From positions 1 through 9,808 of the forward strand of contig DATIKM010000185.1 in the NCBI GenBank assembly GCA_035477595.1: a stretch of DNA of 9,808 nucleotides, read 5' to 3'. A program made the position numbers and the translations under genes. The notes beneath the pieces were generated by a model. That model was not told the DNA's origin. It was given only the letters and a program-made list of their open reading frames with translations, and did not search any database. How positions within the stretch are numbered: position 1 is the stretch's first letter; every line of letters starts with the position of its first letter. This DNA is from DATIKM01 sp035477595 (GTDB taxonomy: Bacteria; Armatimonadota; Chthonomonadetes; Chthonomonadales; CAJBBX01). Of the stretch, positions 1-6,631 are shown piece after piece.

Positions 1-2
1 TG

Positions 3-218
3 GATGCACTCAAGTCTCCGGACTGGTACTGGTGGCTCTACGGGTCGCATCTCGCGTTCACGATGTGGTGTTATACGGTGGCATATCGTCATGCGCGTCG
101 CGCTGCGTTGGAGGGGACGCCGCCGAGCGACTTCTGCGCGCTCACAATACCTCTTCTGCTGTGGGGGGGGCTCACTGCATTCGTCCTTCTCACCTCACTC
201 GTACCCGCTGACGTCTAG
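3..218 (+). CDS. C-terminal part of an unrecognised membrane protein (5' end outside window)
   Basis: An open frame runs from the window edge to a TAG at 216-218, giving 71 residues with no stop. It has two clear hydrophobic stretches: an aromatic-rich one at about residues 8-28 (contains WYWWLYGSHLAF) and a second at about residues 43-66 (contains ALTIPLLLWGGLTAFVLL). A short basic, polar segment with RHARRAALEG lies between them. This is the pattern of two membrane helices joined by a short positively charged, probably cytoplasmic loop, followed by a very short tail. I do not recognise the family; the end of a transporter permease is one possibility but nothing proves it. By direct count, 22 of 71 codons end in A or T, which is many more than in the other genes here, so it may have a different history or weaker expression. 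The other two forward frames give no plausible protein over the same bases. Confidence 0.55.
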   Translation, partial: DALKSPDWYWWLYGSHLAFTMWCYTVAYRHARRAALEGTPPSDFCALTIPLLLWGGLTAFVLLTSLVPADV

Positions 219-722
219 TTCGGTACGGGGCGGTGACTTCCCGCTCATGTCCCGTGCGTGTCGGGCTGCCGGACACCGCCGACACCGGTAGCCCGGTCGC
301 ACAACCCCGCAGCACACAGGGAGCTCCTACTGGCAACGCTGGGTCTCTCGCCCTCTCTCTGGCGGGGCGTGGACGACGAGCGGGCAGATCCTGAAGGGGC
401 TCTCCATCGTGCGCCGGAACGCGGAGGTGCACCACTTCGACCTGCTGGGCGCGGCGGGCCATGCGGCGACGCCGTGGCGTTGGATGCGGGCTGGCTCTGG
501 TGGCAGCAGGTGAGCCGGCCGGCGCGGTGGGCGCCTCTCTCGGCAGCCTGCGACGTGTGCGCTGCTGCTCGGCCCCATACTGCGCGACTGGTGCGGGCCC
601 GTCCTCCGCACGCCCGGCGGGTCCGCGATGCCCTCGCGGGGCGCGCGCATCGGTCCGACGCCTTCGCGCGCTGCCGTGCGGGCGTCGCGCCGCTCGCCAT
701 CGTGACCACTGGAGCCGCCGCC
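219..722. other. About 500 bases without a defensible gene
   Basis: Between the stop of the partial membrane protein and the start of the hydrolase no frame on either strand gives a recognisable protein. The hydrolase frame is open back to 258, but that extension is Arg/Ala/Pro-rich low-complexity sequence typical of a chance frame in GC-rich DNA. The stretch contains a stem-loop at 262-295. It also contains a second forward frame (292-513) that looks somewhat coding-like, described in the findings. I see no convincing -10/-35 pair for the hydrolase; its promoter probably lies here but cannot be placed. Confidence 0.5.
262..295 (+). terminator. Stem-loop after the partial membrane gene, possible terminator without U-tract
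   Basis: The arms CGGGCTGCCGG (262-272) and CCGGTAGCCCG (285-295) form an 11-bp stem with one G-U pair and a 12-base loop. It lies 43 bases after the stop at 218. No run of T follows on either strand, so it would be a hairpin-only terminator, an mRNA-end protector or a chance structure. Confidence 0.4.
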
Positions 723-2060
723 ATGCCCGAACATCCGCACGCCGTCCAGGTCGACTTCGCCGTCGAGCAGGGCCGCATCCGGCCCCTCCACGGCGCCAAC
801 AACGGCCCGCGCTGCCTGGGTGGGCTGATGGACCTCTCGCCCGCCTTCCGGGAGCTCGGATTCCCCGCCCTGCGGCTTCACGATTGCGAATGGCCGGCCG
901 ACGCCTACGTAGACACCCACGTCGTCTTCCCGGACTTCGGCGCCGATCCCGACGACCCGGCGAGCTACGACTTCAGGCTCACGGACGGCTATATGAAGGC
1001 GATCGTGGACCTCGAGATGGGGATCGTCTACCGGCTCGGCTGCCGCATCGAGCACACGGAGCACCGGCGCCACGCCCACCCGCCCGCCGACTTCGAGAAG
1101 TGGGCCCGCATCTGCGTGGGCATCCTCCGCCACATGAACGAGGGATGGGCCAACGGCCACCGGTGGGGCATCCGGCACTGGGAGATATGGAACGAGCCCG
1201 ACATCCCGCCAGGGTGCTGGTCCGGAACCTGGGAGGACTATCACAGGCTCTACGTGACCGCAGCGAAGGCCATCAAGGCGCACGACCCGAACGCCCTGGT
1301 GGGAGGGCCGGCCTACTCCTATGCCACCGAGAAGCACGACTTCGTAGAGGGCTTCCTGCAGCGCTGCCGTGAGGAGGGCGCGCCGCTCGACTTCTTCACA
1401 TGGCACACCTACGCGGGGAGGGACCTCGGCATCTGGGAGCGCCGCGCTGCCGCCATGCGCGAGGTGCTCGACCGCCACGGGTACCGCGAGGTCCCCTCCC
1501 ACCTCAACGAGTGGAACTGCTGCCCGGACGGCGACTGGTCCAACTGGCCGGTCTTCGCACGTGGTCTGACCGGTCCGCGCGGCGCCAGCGGCGTCGCAGC
1601 AACGCTCGCGCTTCTCCAGGACCTTCCGGTGGACGAGGCGTTCCTGTACACGGCCGACACGCTGGTCTACGGGCTCTTCAGCCGTGAGGGCGAGAAGCAG
1701 AAGAACTGGTATGCCATGCGTGCCTTCCGGCGCCTGCTGGACACACCACTCCGCGTGCGCGCCACCGGTTCCACAGGCGCCCTCGGCATCGGCGCGCTCG
1801 CGGGCATGGCGGAGGACCGCCGCTCCGCGCAGGTGCTGCTCGCCAACTACGTCGTCTCGCCGGTGAAGCAGATGCGCCTCTTCCTGTCGGAGCCGCCCTG
1901 GCCCGGCCAAACGGAGGCGCGCGTGCTCCTGCTCGACGCGGCCCACAACCTCGAGGAGGTCGACGCGCGACGGCTGCCGGCCGGTGCGGCGACCTTCGAC
2001 CTCGACGTTCCCAACGCCACCGTCGCGCTCGTGCGGCTCGCACCCGCCGCGGCGACGTAG
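723..2060 (+). CDS. GH39-type glycoside hydrolase (beta-xylosidase-like), cytoplasmic
   Basis: The 445-residue protein has the two signature sites of clan GH-A, family 39 enzymes. These are EIWNEPD at residues 154-160, whose Glu158 should be the acid/base, and LNEW at 261-264, whose Glu263 should be the nucleophile. They are 105 residues apart, a typical distance for a (beta/alpha)8 barrel. The N-terminus carries PLHGANNGP (21-29), a common opening of this family, and the last 100 or so residues look like the beta-rich C-terminal domain. Family members remove beta-linked xylose or related sugars with retention of configuration; the exact sugar cannot be told. There is no signal peptide or membrane segment, so it probably acts on imported oligosaccharides in the cytoplasm. 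The ATG at 723 was chosen because GGAG lies at 711-714, eight bases upstream, and because family homology starts right after it; the frame is open further upstream but low in information. No sugar transporter or sugar regulator is visible beside it. Confidence 0.85.
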   Translation: MPEHPHAVQVDFAVEQGRIRPLHGANNGPRCLGGLMDLSPAFRELGFPALRLHDCEWPADAYVDTHVVFPDFGADPDDPASYDFRLTDGYMKAIVDLEMGIVYRLGCRIEHTEHRRHAHPPADFEKWARICVGILRHMNEGWANGHRWGIRHWEIWNEPDIPPGCWSGTWEDYHRLYVTAAKAIKAHDPNALVGGPAYSYATEKHDFVEGFLQRCREEGAPLDFFTWHTYAGRDLGIWERRAAAMREVLDRHGYREVPSHLNEWNCCPDGDWSNWPVFARGLTGPRGASGVAATLALLQDLPVDEAFLYTADTLVYGLFSREGEKQKNWYAMRAFRRLLDTPLRVRATGSTGALGIGALAGMAEDRRSAQVLLANYVVSPVKQMRLFLSEPPWPGQTEARVLLLDAAHNLEEVDARRLPAGAATFDLDVPNATVALVRLAPAAAT

Positions 2061-2147
2061 GCGGCCAGGACGCACCGGGAGGCCCATCGGCGCCCTGCGA
2101 TGCCTGCTCCACCGCCGGGGCGCGTGTACAGAACTCGGAAACGGATA

Positions 2148-2177
2148 TTGTATTCCGACTACGGCTACCGATATACT
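2148..2177 (+). promoter_or_regulatory. Probable sigma-70 promoter overlapped by a palindrome, in front of the PadR gene
   Basis: TTGTAT (2148-2153) and TATACT (2172-2177) are spaced by 18 bases and resemble -35 (3 of 6) and -10 (5 of 6) elements. They lie in a short AT-richer island in very GC-rich DNA. A loose inverted repeat, GTAT-N2-CG on the left and CG-N2-ATAC on the right (2150-2176), spans the spacer and both hexamers. A repressor bound there would block RNA polymerase. PadR-family proteins often bind spaced palindromes in their own promoters, so autoregulation is a natural inference. Transcription would begin near 2184. Confidence 0.5.
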
Positions 2178-2199
2178 GGCGATGGCGGAGGGCGAGCCA

Positions 2200-2544
2200 G
2201 TGGTCGACGAGAAGGCCCTGCAGCGAGAGGTGCTCCAGGGCTTCTGGAAGGCGCACATCCTGCACCACGCCGCCACGGCGCCGGTGGTGGGACAGTGGAT
2301 GATGCGCGAGCTCCGGAGGCACGGGTACGAGGTCAGTCCCGGAACGCTCTACCCGCTGCTCGCCCGGCTGGAGGAGCGCGGCTGGCTCGCCTGCTCGCGT
2401 GACCCCGCCGGCGGGCGTCGAGCTCGCAAGGAGTACACGCTAACGCCGGCGGGCAGGGAAGCGCTGGCCGCCATCGTTCGGCAGGTCTGCGAGCTCCACG
2501 AGGAGCTCGTGCCGCCCAGCTCACCGGAGGAGCGCCCAAAGTGA
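2200..2544 (+). CDS. PadR-family transcriptional regulator
   Basis: A small winged-helix DNA-binding protein of 114 residues from the GTG at 2200 (120 from an upstream ATG at 2182). It shows the PadR core in order: an N-terminal helix with LQGFWKAHILHH, a helix with QWMMRELRRHGYE, the recognition helix VSPGTLYPLLARLEERGWL, and a wing with GGRRARKEYTLTPAGREAL. The TLYPLL and YTLTPAGRE pieces are diagnostic. The usual C-terminal dimerisation helix is present but short (IVRQVCELHEEL), as in the compact PadR subfamily. The GTG at 2200 is preferred because GGAGGG lies at 2187-2192, seven bases upstream, and because the predicted promoter would start transcription about at 2184, inside the ATG at 2182; that ATG also has no ribosome site. 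The effector is unknown. Likely targets are its own promoter and perhaps the exporter gene 84 bases downstream. Confidence 0.85.
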   Translation: MVDEKALQREVLQGFWKAHILHHAATAPVVGQWMMRELRRHGYEVSPGTLYPLLARLEERGWLACSRDPAGGRRARKEYTLTPAGREALAAIVRQVCELHEELVPPSSPEERPK

Positions 2545-2628
2545 TGCCCGCGTCACGGTTCGCGTTCGGCGCTCACGACCTGTGCCTTCCGGCGGCCGGG
2601 GCGCGGCCTCTGTGAGGAGGTGTGATGC

Positions 2629-3417
2629 ATGGAATTCCTCGTCGTCGGCGCGGCAGCACTCCTCGTCTCAGGGCTGACGCTGTACTCCGGGTTCGGGCTG
2701 GGTACACTCCTCATGCCCGTTTTTGCTCTCTTCTTCCCGGTGGAAATGGCGGTCGCCGCCACGGCCGTGGTGCACGGCGCCAACAGCGCGTTCAAGGCGG
2801 TAGCCGTCGGGAAGGGCGCGGACCGGTCGCTGGTGCTGGGCTTCGGTGTTCCCGCGGTGCTGGCGGCGCTGGTCGGTGCGGCGTGCCTGACCTATGTCTC
2901 GGGTCTGGGCGCCATCGCCACGTACACCGTGGGCGCGCGGACGGCTGAGATCACGCCCATCAAGCTCCTGGTCGCGGCTCTGATGCTCGCGTTCGCCGCG
3001 CTGGAGCTCTCCCCGCGCCTGCGCGGGGTGGAGATCGGCCGCAGGCACTTGACGCTCGGGGGCTGCCTGTCCGGCTTCTTCGGCGGCCTCTCGGGCCATC
3101 AGGGGGCCCTGAGGTCGGCCTTCCTCGCCAGGACGTGCGAGTCGCCGCGGGCCTTCGTCGGGACGAACGCGGTGATCGGACTGATGGTGGACCTGGCGCG
3201 CACCTCGGGTTACGTGGCGATGTTCGCAGTGGGCGGTCAGGCAGGTCGGCTGGCGCCAGGCCAGTGGTGGCTAATACTGACGGGGACTCTCGCGGCCTTC
3301 GCGGGCGTGATGCTGGCGAAGCGGTTCCTGCACAGCGTGACGATGCGGTCGGTCCAGACACTGACAGCCCGCATGCTGGTCGTCTTCGCATTGGCTCTCG
3401 CGGCGGGCCTCATCTGA
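2629..3417 (+). CDS. TauE/SafE-family membrane transporter (putative sulfite/organosulfonate exporter)
   Basis: The 262-residue protein is almost entirely hydrophobic, with about seven or eight membrane segments. It shows the internal two-fold repeat of the TauE/SafE family. The first half begins with a glycine-rich turn, SGFGLGTLLMP (20-30). The second half begins with the matching turn SGFFGGLSGHQGALRSAFL (148-166). The halves are joined by a charged cytoplasmic loop around residues 128-140 (SPRLRGVEIGRRH). Known relatives move sulfite, sulfoacetate or other small anions across the inner membrane; the substrate here is not predictable, and no sulfur-metabolism gene is nearby. Length is normal for the family. 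The start is well set by AGGAGG at 2615-2620, eight bases before the ATG; an ATG at 2625 is in another frame. It follows the PadR gene by 84 bases on the same strand, so it may share that transcript or be a PadR target. Confidence 0.85.
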   Translation: MEFLVVGAAALLVSGLTLYSGFGLGTLLMPVFALFFPVEMAVAATAVVHGANSAFKAVAVGKGADRSLVLGFGVPAVLAALVGAACLTYVSGLGAIATYTVGARTAEITPIKLLVAALMLAFAALELSPRLRGVEIGRRHLTLGGCLSGFFGGLSGHQGALRSAFLARTCESPRAFVGTNAVIGLMVDLARTSGYVAMFAVGGQAGRLAPGQWWLILTGTLAAFAGVMLAKRFLHSVTMRSVQTLTARMLVVFALALAAGLI

Positions 3418-3488
3418 GGGCGCCCCGCGCGGGCGAGAGCGGTTCGGGCGACGCGGCCGTCTGGGGCGCCCCATGGGGGCTAGATCGG

Positions 3489-3517
3489 CCCCTGAACGCG
3501 CCGCATGCGCGCAGGGG
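3489..3517 (+). terminator. Stem-loop between exporter and pnt operon, possible terminator or leader hairpin
   Basis: CCCCTG (3489-3494) pairs with CAGGGG (3512-3517), and CGCGC (3497-3501) pairs with GCGCG (3507-3511), with a two-base AA bulge and a five-base loop. It starts 71 bases after the exporter stop and ends 91 bases before pntAA. A longer-range pair, GGGCGCCCC at 3418-3426 with GGGGCGCCC at 3463-3471, lies just upstream. There is no U-tract. The remaining spacer to 3594 has short GC palindromes but no clear promoter. Confidence 0.35.
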
Positions 3518-3608
3518 AGGGATCGCCGGCGCCGGCGTCGAATCTCAACAGACCACCGCTGGCCTCACCGCCGGCGGTTTCGCGTGGGTTGCGAGGGAGG
3601 GCTTCGGG

Positions 3609-4799
3609 GTGCGCGTAGGAGTGCCGAAGGAGATGTGCGCGGGCGAGCGGCGCGTGGCGCTGGCGCCCCTCGCGGTTGGGCCGTTGCGCAGGAAGGGCAT
3701 CGAGGTGGCGATCGAGGCCGGGGCGGGGCTCTCCGCCGGGTTCCTCGACGCGACCTATGAGCAGGCCGGTGCGGAGGTCGTCGCCTCGCGCGACGACGTG
3801 TTCGCACAGGCGGACGTCGTGTTGATGGTGCGCGCCCTGGGCGCCGATCCCGACGGATGGCAGTCGGACGCCGAGCGCGTGCGCCCCGGCCAGACGCTCA
3901 TCGCGACAATGGACCCGCTCTGGGCGCCGCAACCCGTGGCGGCCTGCGCGGCGAAGGGCGCCGTCGCATTCGCCCTCGAACTCGTCCCGCGCATAACGCG
4001 CGCGCAGGCGATGGACGTGCTCTCCTCGCAGGCCAGCCTGGCCGGGTACAAGGCGGTACTGCTCGCGGCCGGCCGCATCACCAGGATATTCCCGCACATG
4101 ACCACCGCCGCGGGCACCATCACGCCGACGAAGGTGCTCGTCATCGGCGCTGGCGTAGCGGGCCTGCAGGCAATCTCCACCGCTCGCCGCCTCGGCGCCG
4201 TCGTGAGCGGCTACGACGTGCGCAGCGCCGTCAAGGAGCAGGTGGAGAGCCTGGGCGCGCGGTTCGTCGTCCTCGATATCGACACAGGCGACGCGCAGGA
4301 CAGCGGCGGCTATGCGAAGGAGATGGGCGAGGAGTTCTACCGCCGGCAGGCCGAGCTTCTGGGCGACGTGATCGCCCAGATGGACGTGGTCATTACCACC
4401 GCCGCCATCCCCGGCCGCAAGTCGCCCGTCCTCGTCACCAGGGCGATGGTGGAGCGCATGGCGCCCGGTTCGGTCATCGTGGACATCGCCGCGGAGCGCG
4501 GAGGCAACTGCGAGCTGACCGTCGCAGGCGAGACGGTGGAGCACGGGGGTGTCACGATCCTCTGCCCGCTGAATCTGCCGTCGACGCTCGCGACCCACGC
4601 GAGCCAGCTTTACGCCAAGAACGTGTCGACCTTTCTGCTGAACCTGCTGAAGGACGGCTCGGTCGTGATCGACCTCGACGACGAGATCGTGCGCGAGAGC
4701 TTGCTTACTCGCGACGGTGAGGTGGTGAACGCGCGGGTCCGCGAAGCGCTGGGCCTGCCGCCGCTCGCCGAGCCCGCCGCGCCGCCGGCCACCGCCTGA
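3609..4799 (+). CDS. pntAA: NAD(P) transhydrogenase subunit alpha, part 1 (NAD(H)-binding domain I)
   Basis: This is the soluble, NAD(H)-binding subunit of proton-translocating transhydrogenase, which passes hydride from NADH to NADP+ with proton entry. It opens with RVGVPKE (2-8), as in this family and the related alanine dehydrogenases. Residues 127-141 (PRITRAQAMDVLSSQ) carry the Arg-Gln-Asp site that places the nicotinamide at the domain I-III interface; by alignment from memory with the Rhodospirillum enzyme these are Arg128, Gln133 and Asp136. A Rossmann loop GAGVAGLQA follows (180-188), with acidic Asp203 in GYDVR favouring NAD over NADP. The protein is 396 residues with a Pro/Ala-rich tail (about 384-396) and no membrane helices, as expected for the three-subunit type. 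The start is a GTG at 3609 with GGGAGG at 3595-3600, eight bases upstream; family homology begins at once. The open frame back to 3135 overlaps the exporter and is not real. Confidence 0.95.
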   Translation: MRVGVPKEMCAGERRVALAPLAVGPLRRKGIEVAIEAGAGLSAGFLDATYEQAGAEVVASRDDVFAQADVVLMVRALGADPDGWQSDAERVRPGQTLIATMDPLWAPQPVAACAAKGAVAFALELVPRITRAQAMDVLSSQASLAGYKAVLLAAGRITRIFPHMTTAAGTITPTKVLVIGAGVAGLQAISTARRLGAVVSGYDVRSAVKEQVESLGARFVVLDIDTGDAQDSGGYAKEMGEEFYRRQAELLGDVIAQMDVVITTAAIPGRKSPVLVTRAMVERMAPGSVIVDIAAERGGNCELTVAGETVEHGGVTILCPLNLPSTLATHASQLYAKNVSTFLLNLLKDGSVVIDLDDEIVRESLLTRDGEVVNARVREALGLPPLAEPAAPPATA

Positions 4800-4841
4800 C
4801 CGACGCCCGTCCGCATCGCCACACTCCGGAGGACCTGGCCC

Positions 4842-5132
4842 GTGGACTCCTTGATGTCCAACCTCTTTGTGTTCGTGCTCGCCACCTTCCTCGGCCTCGA
4901 GGTGATCCGGCGGGTATCGCCCCAGCTCCACACGCCGCTCATGTCGCTCACGAACGCCATCTCGGGCATCAGCCTGGTGGCCTCGATCGTTATCCTGGGC
5001 GAGCAGCGGAGCACTTTCACCATGGTGCTCGGCGGGATCGCCGTGGTGGCCTCCACCATCAACGTGGTGAGCGGCTTCCTCATCACGGACCGCATGATCC
5101 GCATGTTTAAGCCCCGCGGGCCAAGGCCATGA
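4842..5132 (+). CDS. pntAB: NAD(P) transhydrogenase subunit alpha, part 2 (small membrane subunit)
   Basis: A 96-residue membrane protein corresponding to the C-terminal membrane helices of the single-chain E. coli alpha subunit. It forms part of domain II, the proton channel, together with PntB. Three hydrophobic segments lie at about residues 5-22, 40-53 and 61-82. The conserved stretch HTPLMSLTNAISGI (30-43) is characteristic. The start is a GTG at 4842, with GGAGGA at 4828-4833, eight bases upstream. It lies 42 bases after pntAA and overlaps pntB by four bases (ATGA), so it is translated as part of one operon. Length is normal for this subunit. Confidence 0.95.
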   Translation: MDSLMSNLFVFVLATFLGLEVIRRVSPQLHTPLMSLTNAISGISLVASIVILGEQRSTFTMVLGGIAVVASTINVVSGFLITDRMIRMFKPRGPRP

Positions 5133-6565
5133 GCGAGGCTCAAGGGGCCTTCGCGAACCTGGGCATGTCGCCGCAGGAGGCGCTCGCTCAGACCACCTAC
5201 CTGGTGGCCGCCGCGCTTTTCGTGCTGTCGCTAAAGTGGCTGAGCGCGGCAACCACCGCTCGTCGCGGCGTGTGGGCGGGCGAGGTCGGCATGCTGCTGG
5301 CGATCGCCGGCACGCTCGCACTGCCGCAGATCGAGGCGTTCCACTGGGTCATCCTGGCGATGCTGGTGGGAACCGCAATCGGCATTCCCATAGCGCTCCT
5401 GATGCCCATGACGGCGGTGCCGCAGCGAACCGCGCTCTCGCACAGCTTCGGCGGTCTGGCCGCGGGGCTTGTGGGCACCGCCAAGTACTACCTCTGGCTT
5501 GCGGAGGAGCCGCAGAAACTCAACTCCTTTACGATGGGCATCATCGCCTTCGAGGTGCTGCTGGGCTTCCTCACGTTCACGGGCAGCATCATGGCCTTCG
5601 GGAAGCTGCAGGGCCTGCTGCCGACGCAGCCCATGGTCTACCGCGGGCAGAACGTGGTGAACCTCGGGTTGCTTGGGACAGCCGTCGCGATCGGCGTTGC
5701 GCTGACGGTGAACCCGGCGATGTCCGACCTCTTCCCGGTGTTTATCGCCCTCTCGCTGCTGTTCGGCGTGCTGCTCATCCTCCCCATCGGCGGCGCCGAC
5801 ATGCCGACGGTCATCTCCCTGCTGAACTCCTACGCCGGCCTCGCGGCCGCGGCGATGGGCTTCGTGCTGGAGAACAAGCTGCTGGTTATCGCGGGCGCGC
5901 TCGACGGGTCGTCCGGTTTCATCCTGTCGATCATCATGTGCAAGGCGATGAACCGCTCCTTCACCAATGTGCTCTTCGGCGCGTTCGGGCAGGTGACGAG
6001 CACGAAGGTGGCGGGCGAGCTCGAAAGGCCGGTGCGCAGCGCCATGGCGGAGGAGGCGGCGTCGATCCTGGAGTCCGCGCAGTCCGTCGTGATCGTGCCG
6101 GGCTACGGTATGGCGGTAGCCCAGGCGCAGCACAGGGTGCGCGATCTGTACGACGCGCTGACGAAGAGGGGCGTGGACGTGAAGTTCGCCATCCATCCCG
6201 TGGCGGGACGGATGCCGGGCCACATGAACGTGCTCCTCGCCGAGGTGGACATCCCCTACGACCGGCAGCTGGAGATGGACGAGGTGAACCCCGAGATGCC
6301 GCAGGCCGACGTGGCGCTGGTCATCGGGGCCAACGACGTCACGAACCCGGCGGCCCGGCACGACAAGGCCAGCCCGATCTACGGCATGCCCATCATCAAC
6401 GTGGACCAGGCGCGCACCGTGCTCGTGATCAAGCGCAGCATGAGCTCGGGGTTCGCGGGGATCGAGAACGAGCTCTACCACATGGACAAGACGCTCATGC
6501 TCTTCGGGGACGCCAAGGCGTTCGTCGGGGAGGTGGTCAAGGAGCTCTCTTCAGCGGACCGGTAG
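5129..6565 (+). CDS. pntB: NAD(P) transhydrogenase subunit beta (membrane domain II plus NADP(H)-binding domain III)
   Basis: The 478-residue beta subunit. Residues about 20-290 hold roughly nine membrane helices of the proton channel. They include LSHSFGGLA (103-111), whose His105 probably matches the E. coli channel histidine, and GGADMPTVISLLNSYAG (221-237), with Asp224 and Asn233 at conserved positions. The hydrophilic C-terminal domain (about 300-478) binds NADP(H). It contains the fingerprint GYGMAVAQAQ (325-334), HPVAGRMPGHMNVLLAE (356-372), GANDVTNPAA (400-409) and KRSM (435-438), all intact. Nothing seems missing, so the complex should be functional. Its ATG overlaps the pntAB stop as ATGA, which favours coupled translation, and its own ribosome site is weak (only AAGG in 5123-5126). 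It is the last gene of the operon and is followed by a strong hairpin. Confidence 0.96.
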   Translation: MSEAQGAFANLGMSPQEALAQTTYLVAAALFVLSLKWLSAATTARRGVWAGEVGMLLAIAGTLALPQIEAFHWVILAMLVGTAIGIPIALLMPMTAVPQRTALSHSFGGLAAGLVGTAKYYLWLAEEPQKLNSFTMGIIAFEVLLGFLTFTGSIMAFGKLQGLLPTQPMVYRGQNVVNLGLLGTAVAIGVALTVNPAMSDLFPVFIALSLLFGVLLILPIGGADMPTVISLLNSYAGLAAAAMGFVLENKLLVIAGALDGSSGFILSIIMCKAMNRSFTNVLFGAFGQVTSTKVAGELERPVRSAMAEEAASILESAQSVVIVPGYGMAVAQAQHRVRDLYDALTKRGVDVKFAIHPVAGRMPGHMNVLLAEVDIPYDRQLEMDEVNPEMPQADVALVIGANDVTNPAARHDKASPIYGMPIINVDQARTVLVIKRSMSSGFAGIENELYHMDKTLMLFGDAKAFVGEVVKELSSADR

Positions 6566-6586
6566 GGCCTGTCGCCGGGATGGGGC

Positions 6587-6631
6587 ACGAGAACGGGGCC
6601 GCTCCGCGGGGTGGAGCGGCCCCGTTCTCGT
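6587..6631. terminator. Perfect 19-bp hairpin between convergent genes, likely bidirectional terminator
   Basis: Bases 6587-6605 and 6613-6631 are exact reverse complements, with a seven-base loop (GCGGGGT). It starts 21 bases after the pntB stop and directly touches the stop codon (6634-6632) of the - strand gene. The position between two convergent genes points to shared transcription termination. Neither strand has a T-run after the stem, so it is not a textbook intrinsic terminator; it could act alone, block 3' exonucleases, or work with Rho. Confidence 0.8.

Noticed and set aside
258..722. 155-residue N-terminal extension of the glycoside hydrolase
   Set aside because: The frame is open, but the sequence is Arg/Ala/Pro-rich without domain features, and a ribosome site plus the family start support ATG 723.
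2182..2199. ATG 2182 as the start of the PadR protein
   Set aside because: It lacks a ribosome site and the likely transcript start is at or after it; GTG 2200 has GGAGGG seven bases upstream. The ATG remains possible if the mRNA is longer or leaderless.
327..2276. 649-residue open frame on the - strand
   Set aside because: It is antisense to the hydrolase and PadR gene; its composition (Arg, Val, Gly, Ala, with odd His/Asp patterns) mirrors the real codons and it has no recognisable domain.
3135..3608. Long N-terminal extension of pntAA overlapping the exporter gene
   Set aside because: It overlaps a well-supported gene in another frame, and transhydrogenase homology begins exactly at GTG 3609 after a good ribosome site.
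3480..5321. 613-residue - strand open frame, and a similar one at 5231-6481
   Set aside because: Both are antisense shadows of the pnt genes, caused by strong G/C preference at third codon positions.
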